Assembly (NCBI GenBank): GCA_032622095.1
Contig: CP136067.1
Coordinates: 74,302,705 to 74,366,704, forward strand
Length of the DNA: 64,000 nt
Direction of reading: 5' to 3'
From: Siphonodentalium dalli
Taxonomy: Eukaryota > Mollusca > Scaphopoda > Gadilida > Siphonodentaliidae
This document shows positions 49,701 through 58,700 of this stretch, one piece after another. The notes beneath the pieces were generated by a model. The model searched no databases, had not been told where the DNA came from, and saw only the letters and a program-made list of their open reading frames with translations. Numbering within the stretch: the first letter of the stretch is position 1; each line of letters starts with the position of its first letter. Position numbers and translations under genes: made by a program.

Positions 49701-52700
49701 CTATTTATGAATTTTCTGCAGCTGTTTGCAGTTTTATTCGAAGATACTAATACATCCAAAATAATATAATATGTGAGACAGGGAATGAAATAAAGACACG
49801 CAGTGACGACTGATGTACGTTTATTCCCTTTTTATCAAGTTATCATGTTGGGAGTTGATTTGCGCCCGGCAATCTGTTTTGTTCTCCCTTCTGTCGCGAC
49901 TCACATGCCCGATGTGTTCTCTGATCGGCTGTTTTTACTGCATTATTTAACATGCATTTACCTGTATAAATCTCTTCTTTTTTTTGTACTAATATTAATT
50001 TAAAGTATACATTATTTAAAAAAGATTAGACATATAATCACAATCATTTTCAACCAGTTTGTGTATAAAAATAATTCTCTTGCTCAGACATCTAACACTG
50101 ATGATCAGATGATAGATGTCAGTTCAGTCGAAATTGGAACAAACCTGTCGTCGGCGACCACCTGTCATTAACGACCATTTTGTGTTGGCAAAATGGGTGG
50201 TCTCTCATAACAGGTTTCACTGTACTGCAGAGTTCATTTTCTAACAATGATGGCTGAACATGGTGCCACTGTGTATTCTATTGTTTATTTAGGAAACTCT
50301 CTGTCTCATTCACGCTTGAATGAAGTTTTTTAAACAATAATCATGTTTGTTGAGATACTACTTGTCAATATATAATGTCATCGCTGTCCGTGTTTTTAAA
50401 ATGCAGATTCCTACTTGCATTATACCAGGAATAGACACAAGCATGCATGTTGTAAAGACCGCATGGCTTTTTGTGCATGCGAGGTTTCCCCAAATTACGC
50501 AATTCACTGTGCTTTGTGTGAGAAACTAAACAACACTCAACCTGAATTTTCTCTGACACAAAGTATATTTTGTGAATAATATCGCATTCATATCATCATT
50601 ATGCTAACTATTAGTATATTCTTGAGGAAATTATCATAAATTGATAAATGTTATTTCTAAATTATAACCTACAATGAAGGCCTCCCTTCCCTTTAAAACA
50701 TGACATGCAAAATTTCAGGCAAATCGGTTCAAGAGCACCTGAGCCCGTTTTATACGTCGAGCCAGACACAGGTCGCACCAGCCTATCAAAGATGGCGCGA
50801 CTGGAGCACGGCGTATAAAACCAACTGGCTCGTCAGAATTTCTCTGGCACGACCCGATGTGCTACATGACTGGTGCCTTCATGCTACACACGTCTGTAGC
50901 TCAACGCTGTTTTATACGACGTGCTAATCACGGGTCGCATAAGATGATTAAGTGAAAATCACTCCCCATTTAGGACGCCTTTGGCGGAGAGCATGCACAA
51001 TTTGCCAGAGACCTGCCAATGTCGAGCCAAGCAAAGTTAGAATGACCCGTATTTGGCGCGACTTATATAACAGGCCTAAGATATAACGCATTTGCCAATG
51101 ATATTTTCCCTGATATAATGCGTTCCTTTGAAGGCGAATGTGCTTTCAGTGGTGCCCGTCATTATGACATACCAAAGCCAGATTCCGGACAAACTCTTTG
51201 CACTGTTTAATCTATATATTGTCCAGGAAATGTCTATCTGCGCATGTCTACCATGGGTCAGGGACATACGGAAGAGGTCCTGGTGAATTGGAGTGTCCAA
51301 GCAGGAAGCGGTAAACGTTGTATCTGAAGCCATTCTAATTATACATATACAATTTATCAATGCGATCGTTGGGTATATATTGGTGCGTAAACCTAGATTG
51401 TTTGTGGTTTCTGTTGTTATTTATGTGGTATGGATACCACTACGAGTTAACTCGCAGTAGCAGTCCCCATGGAACCGTTTACTACAAGTTTACTCGTAGT
51501 GGCAGCCAACTTGTTAAAGATGCATAAATAACATTACAGAGCCTTCCTTATAAGATTAGAAGATAAGTAGGAAAATTGGTACACATATGTTGACATGACC
51601 AGGGGAATGTCATGGGATAGGCGCCTTTGACCTCAAATGACTACTGAAAGGGGGACTAATAAATTGCATGATCAATATTAAAGAGCATATATATTTAAAA
51701 TACTATGTTTCTTAATATCAGAACAGACTTGAATGGATAGAATTTGCTTAGTAAATTAACTGACAAGGAATGATTTTGGCTCCTTTTATACTGACTGTAA
51801 TCTGAATAGATTAACATCATATGTTTCTAAACCATCATTTGTTTCTAAATATATTGCATTATTAATTATGTGCTCAATAACATATACAGTACATGTTAAT
51901 ATTTTACCTTTATTTTAGGCTTCACATTTCTTCTGGGGACTGTGGGGTATTGTTCAAGCTCAGTATTCAAAGATTGATTTTGACTTTTTACAGTAAGTAA
52001 TATTGTTTATCCCTCTTTACCTAATATAATATATATAATCTTACAAATAACATTGCCGCCATGAAACTAATTAAGTCTTGAATTTTTAAACTAAATTTTT
52101 GTCTCGATTGGTTCTAGCAGTTATTTTGGTTCTTACTTCTTACATAGCACAGCCTTCATAATACTGAGGCTAAGGCCAAAAACAAAAGATATTTGATTCT
52201 CAGGCAACAAAACTAATTTCCATTTGACAGTTTCCTATTTTCGTGTTATTCATATTAATAACTTCAATAAACAGTTGAACAGTATGCATGTTTAATGTGT
52301 TGTTAAACAAATCTTAATCCTATACTACAAAATATTAAAAATAGCACAGTCCCAACTGCGTTTATGTTGGTTTGTTTACTCACCAAAATTCTAGGGTCAA
52401 GGTTAACCCCGTTGGGTGACAAACTGCGGATGGAACGAGATACAGGACCAAATGACAAACTGTGGGACAGTATTTGTAAATGCCTGGTAGGGCAGATATC
52501 TTGAAGAACATAGTACGTAGAGCACTCATTTTCATGTCGATTGAAAGCTTGATATTCACTCCAACCAATTAAATGAATCACCGGCTGAACATTACATTAT
52601 TCAGCCAACAACTTACCTACCCTAAAATTGTAAAAATCAAGGCTGCGGGACAGCTGTAGAATTGCATTTTTTACAGCGAAAAAATTATCCCCATGAGCTA

Positions 52701-55700
52701 ACTTGGTATGGAAATGCACAACATAAATGTATTTAATCGAGCGAAGTGGTTATTTTTGTACACCTAGAGACCGATTAACCCACTTGTGCGAAAGTATCAC
52801 GAAAAATGGAACTGTCTTCAGAAATTGGAAAACGGGGCGCTTGTTCTTGGAGAGCATTTTTGTCAAAATTCACAGAGAAGTGGAAATATTTTGGCAAAAA
52901 ATTACATTCCTTGTGTCTATGCCCGATTATATGGAATAAATCAGTGGGAATAGAAATTATTTTTGTAAATATCGAGTCTACTTTTAACTTAATTTAAATC
53001 AGCGTTAAATGTATATATAGTTTGTGTGTTCAGTGCGGCAATAAACGTTTCACCACAGCCATATCGTATATGGAAATGAAAGCAAAGTAGCCCACTCTGT
53101 GGTTTTATACCTAATATGTGTTGTATGCAAGCGTATTCATCAACAACTGTAAATTCTAAACATTGCTGTTGAAGGTAGTCTTTCCATTAGTACCTTCCCA
53201 TATATGGGTTAATTGGGCTGAAGGGGTCACTCTCACCAAAAAATGTACTGAAGGGTACACAGGATTTGAAAATGTGCTGAAGGGTACACAGGGGTTGTGA
53301 TTGGCACTAACACCGTTATTTAAACTTTGTTTCTGAAAGTCTGGCGCCCATTAGCAGTTTGTTTTCGGTTCATTTTAATGTTCATTGGAACATAAAACAA
53401 TTACTCTCTGACAGAAATCATGGCAGATACGAAAACTAAACGCCGTTTAAAACGACATTTCAAAACCTGTGTACCCTTCAAATTTTCAAAACCTGTGTAC
53501 CCTTCAGCACTTTATTTTGTGAGAGTGACCCCTTCAGCATTAATTGGTCTATAGATGTACAAAAGAAACAGCCGCTTCGCTTTAATGAATCCATGTATGC
53601 TGTGCAATAGATGCTATTTTATTAGGGGCATGTGAAAATGATTTTCGCAAAAACGTGGCATCATTATAGCAGTTTTTCGTCATTATTGCATTCCATAATG
53701 TTGCAAGGTTTCATAAATTTTTCGCCGTTCTTTTGATGTACAAAAACAGCTGCTTCGCTGGAATGAATACATTTATGTTGTGCAATAGATGTAATTTTAT
53801 AAGCGGGCATGTGAAAAAATGTGAAAAATATGACTTCATTACAGCAGTTTTTTCGTCATTATCGCATTCCATTACTTTGCAAGTTTTCATCAATTTTTTG
53901 TCATTTTCACTGTTTTGTTTAAACATTTTTTAGCCGTGTTTGTTTTCGTCAATATGGCAGCTTTGTTTCCATCAATATTCATTATTGGCTGTAGTGTCGA
54001 TATGGTTGGCAGTACATCTGTTAATTTTTGCGTTTAACCATTGTCGCAGTTTTACCAATGTGTCGACGCATTCTTCTTTTAAGTAGAGTACTGGTATACA
54101 ATTATATATATCAGCTATCAAATTTGAGTCTGTTAAAAAGTTAAGTTAATACAAAAACAATAATTATTAGTTTTATTAAGTTAATATAAGTTCATTTGGA
54201 TAATACGTAATTGGAAATCCCACGGAGAGCACATGCTCAGACTGACTTCATGTTGTGTTGTGCTATTTTTAGCACTGGAATTTCCCAAGCCAAACCTAGT
54301 TTCGTTTGTGGTTCCAATTGACTGATATAAGAGAGTGGAGTATATGTTTGATTTTTTCTCAATTCTTTATTGAATAAATATTTAAACATGTCTAATGATA
54401 TACATCACAATATTAATACATGAACATAGGGGGATATGGCTCTATGTCTGGCATGGTTAGGGCTTGTTCCATGTCGGTATAAAGTGCAGTTACATGAACA
54501 GCGTTTCTATTTATATTGCGCACGACCACTGCAGGCCTGCGTATTGGAGGCGAACGACGGTTCGGTTCACCTGGAGGTTGTGAAATCTAGGTCGCGTCAA
54601 AGTTGTATGTGGCTCTCGTGATACTGAATATAGCAGTTTGTGTAACCTATGGGTACCTAAGCACAACCAGACAACCGACAAATATGTTACGGCTTACGAT
54701 TTATTTTGCATTCGGCAGGCCTGCCAGTGCCAATTTCAAAAGAGTCCAAAACATGGCTCTTCTCCTTCTATTACTACATATCCATATGATTATCTGGTAA
54801 ATAGAAAACCTAAATGAATAACACAAATGAAAGCATTTGTATCATCACACATATAAAGCGCCGTTCCGCAAGAAGCCTTTATATTGTGCATGACCACTGC
54901 CCAGTACCAGTGACTGGCGGGGTGCTACCATCATTGATTTGGAAAACAAATCTTCAAGGGCGAATGCCACAGCTCCTGAGCCTTAGGGTGGGGAAGACTC
55001 ATCATGTGCCACTAACAGCGCACCAGCCAACCAGACTTCAGTTCTTCCCAGATGTAACCGCAGCTCGAGCTCTCATTTGCTCTCGCAATTCAGAAGACGG
55101 ATGTACTTGCGCCTGTATAATCATCAGTTGTGTTTTTCTCAAATTCAATGTCATTGTGGGATAGACCTCATAACATGCATGTTCCATGGCACTTTCACAT
55201 TCCCATAATTTAACTGCGATGGGAACGATTTTATATATACCTTCCAATAGTTTAATATTGAATCAATGATTACTATGACCATGCACATTTTGTCAAGGGG
55301 GAACAGTGCACAGTTTAATATTCGTGAATTAGAAAATTACAATTGCATACGGCTGCGTGAACAATTGCTCCTGTCTCCTGGGATGGACTGAGACTACTGA
55401 CTCTTCCCCACGGTCCGTGGCCCACTCCATTACAAGAGTGGGTCTTGTCCCCCTGGAATCATACTCCCTCGGGATATTCCAGGCCTGCTCCACCATCTGC
55501 AGACTTTCCGTAAGTGTATAAAATGTTCTCCTCACCGTAAGTAAGGACACCGCTATGTTCTTGCACAGGAGAAATCGGATCTCATCGTCCTCTTCGCCGA
55601 GAAAAGACAGTATCTTACCTGCGGTTTAATTTCTAGCAGGTAAGATCACGTGGCCATAGTAAATAACGGAATTTACCTTATTAACCTTGTTTTGCAATAT

Positions 55701-58700
55701 CTAACAAATGTTTTGTATATTATGCTTGCTAATAACTAACAGAATGTCTTGTCTTGCTTATAGTCGAACAAGATTCGACTTTGATGGCCGTACGGGTTGC
55801 TCATGAATATACACGATATTGTCATAGTTGGTTGAGGGCCCATTGGTCCATGGTTTTACATTTTGAGCAAACATACCAGTCTTAACTCGGGCAGAAACCA
55901 TTCGGTCCCCCCTGGTCATGCTGCAAGCCCCGTCTTCTGCAGACCGTGGGAGGCAGGGTACCGTCCTCCGGAGATTCGGGCAACCAATCCTCCAGGACAC
56001 AAGCACCCGCGCCTTTGGCGACTGTTCTGGGTGGGGAAGCCTCGTTGTCCCGTGCCGCACAAAGCGCACCAGCCAACTGGCCTTCTGACGCTTCCCCACG
56101 GCGCTGTGGCCCACTCCATTACAAGGGTCGGTCTTGTCCCCCTGGAAACGTCATCCCAAGTGATACGTCCAGGCCTGCTCCTCTGCCGTCAGGGGATCCT
56201 AGTGGTATGTCATCGACGTTTATGTCAGCGTGTCAGGACCACCTGCATTTGGGAGATTCGGTTGGGGGGCTTTCCCTGGTCAAATGGATCCTTTCAATTT
56301 TCCTTTTTTCCGCCATTTTGGCCTTGGGGTGGGAAATAACACCTTAAAATCTAACTGCGAGCGCAATTGTTCCTCGTTCGAGCCATTCCCAGTGTGGGCT
56401 TCCCTCTAGTACCTTACCTCAACCTGATGCAGGCTGTTCTGTTGCTGGCGTCGATCCTGACATGCTTTCTAGTTTCTATAATTCTCCTGGCATCTGATGG
56501 CTTTGACGACGATGAGCAAGGATCTCGGGCCGACGGTGGTTCCCACTGTCGGTCAAGGATTCTGTCGTTCCTAGGGAACTCGCTTTGCGTACGGACACGA
56601 CACGGGTCGATCTCTTGTCAAAAACTTCATCACAGGATATGTGTCAAATCTTGTTACAATGAATTACACAAACTTTGCACAACTGTACCAGTCCTCGGGC
56701 TGTACCAGTTCGCGCCCCCTGGTCCTGCATCAGCGGACCGTGGCAGGCAGAGTGCCGTTCTCTGAGATTCGGGCAACCAATCCTCCGGGACAATAGCACC
56801 CGAGCCTTTGGAGGCTGTTCTGTGTGAGGAAGACTCGCTGTCGCGTCAATAGCGCTTTCTATTTGGGAAGATATAAATAGTAAATACCGCCATCACTCTC
56901 ATCGCAGGACACGAGAAAAAAGCAGCAGCAGAAGAAGAAGTCTCTACTGCTCGGTTTCTACTAGTAGCTGGCACGTATGGTATGGCACTGCCTGGGATGT
57001 TTATTCCAAAAGACAAAGGGGGAGGTACAAGCTTGAGCAATGCTGGAATCTGAATTTATGAGCTCTTTCACATAACATATCAAAGCTGATTCATGACTAA
57101 ATCACATTTACATGAAATCTGTTTGGAAGAGTACATTCCCGTCAAACTGGAATATTAAATTTATTGCTTGTTGCCTCCTCCTGGTCTTGCATTCTAATCC
57201 ATATAGTTCAGTTGAAGGGCTTCTCCTTGGCGGAAAAATATAATTTTTAAAATTAAAATTAGTTTTTCCTCAAGGGAAGCCCGAAACTGAACTATCATAG
57301 ATCCCTCCCATGGCGGTGCCATTCCCAACCCCGCGACTCGCAAATCTTATTATTAAAAGTCGGAAATAAAACTGGCTAGATGAATTGTTAAGAGTGCGGG
57401 ATTTGCACGGGACACATTCATGCGTGAGCTAATCCGAGCGCTGATTGACCGGAGTCGCTGATTGACCGGAGTAGGCTAATAAACGGACAATAAATTTTAA
57501 CCCTCCTGATAACACAAGGCCGAGGATAATAATCCATATAGTTCAGTTTCGGGCTTCCCTTGAGGAAAAACTAATTTTAATTTAAAAAATTATATATTCC
57601 GATTGACGACAATAGCTCACAACTGCCTAAAGCCGGGTTGAACTAAAAATAAGAAAGTGATATCCTATATACATATACAAAATTATATATAGACAGTACA
57701 AATACATGTACCATCTCACGACGACAACATCACTATCTGAAATCAGAAAGGTGAAACCAGAATGTCCAAGCATGTTAAACTGGCTGGTGACACACATCAC
57801 TGAATATTGAGACAAAGTAATAATTATGTCTGAATTGGCATTGTAAGACGAAGAGGGGTACATGGTTAGAATAGATTAAGCAATTGAGCAAACACATTTT
57901 AATTTTGTATTCATGTATAAAACTCATGAAAACCTGTAATATCATATGAGTATGCTGCTACCAAAAATATGAATAAATTGTAAAAAAAAACAAAACCTAA
58001 TTTTAATGCAATAAATAGATAGAACCGCATGAGTGTCTGGATTTTGAAGAAATTATCGCACGAGATTTGTTGGCGCAGTCCCGCACGAGAGGTATCGCGT
58101 TCCGCCAACAAATCTCGTGTGATAATTCGTCAAAATCCAGACACTCATGCGGTTCTATTTTTATTACATATCTCCGTATCATAGTAAATTGACTCAAAAT
58201 CGTACATCTCCGGTACAGAAAATGTGAATTTAATTGAGTTTTAACACTGAATGAAATAGTTCCGTCGACAGATTGCACTAGTGCGATTCTGAGAATTATC
58301 ACACGTCTGGAAACTCGTGCAATCATGCGAATTACGTTGATAGATATGTAATAAATAGTCCAGCCCAGAGGGACTTTGTGGTGATACAACAATTAACAAC
58401 GCAACACTCTTATTGGAAATTTTCGGCCACATAGCCTTCTTCGGCCAAATCAAGTTATACAGGTACAATCAATATTAATGTTGACTCCAATTAAACAAGT
58501 CCGTTCAATAGCCACACTTTTGCTTCAATGTTTGTGCCTCGATTGACGATGACGTACTAGTAATAATATGACGTTGCTTTTACCTGTGCCGTGAATTGGA
58601 TTGCAAATTCACTCCATTCGGTATCGACGTATCCAAGCGCCTTAACTGGGCACATCTGAAGTCCACCATTTACGATGTCCAGAGAACGGAAAACATTACG

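Noticed and set aside
50700-50927. 75-codon frame in a CpG-richer patch of intron 5
   Set aside because: No splice context, no recognisable family, and short tttatacg words at both ends suggest repeat DNA.
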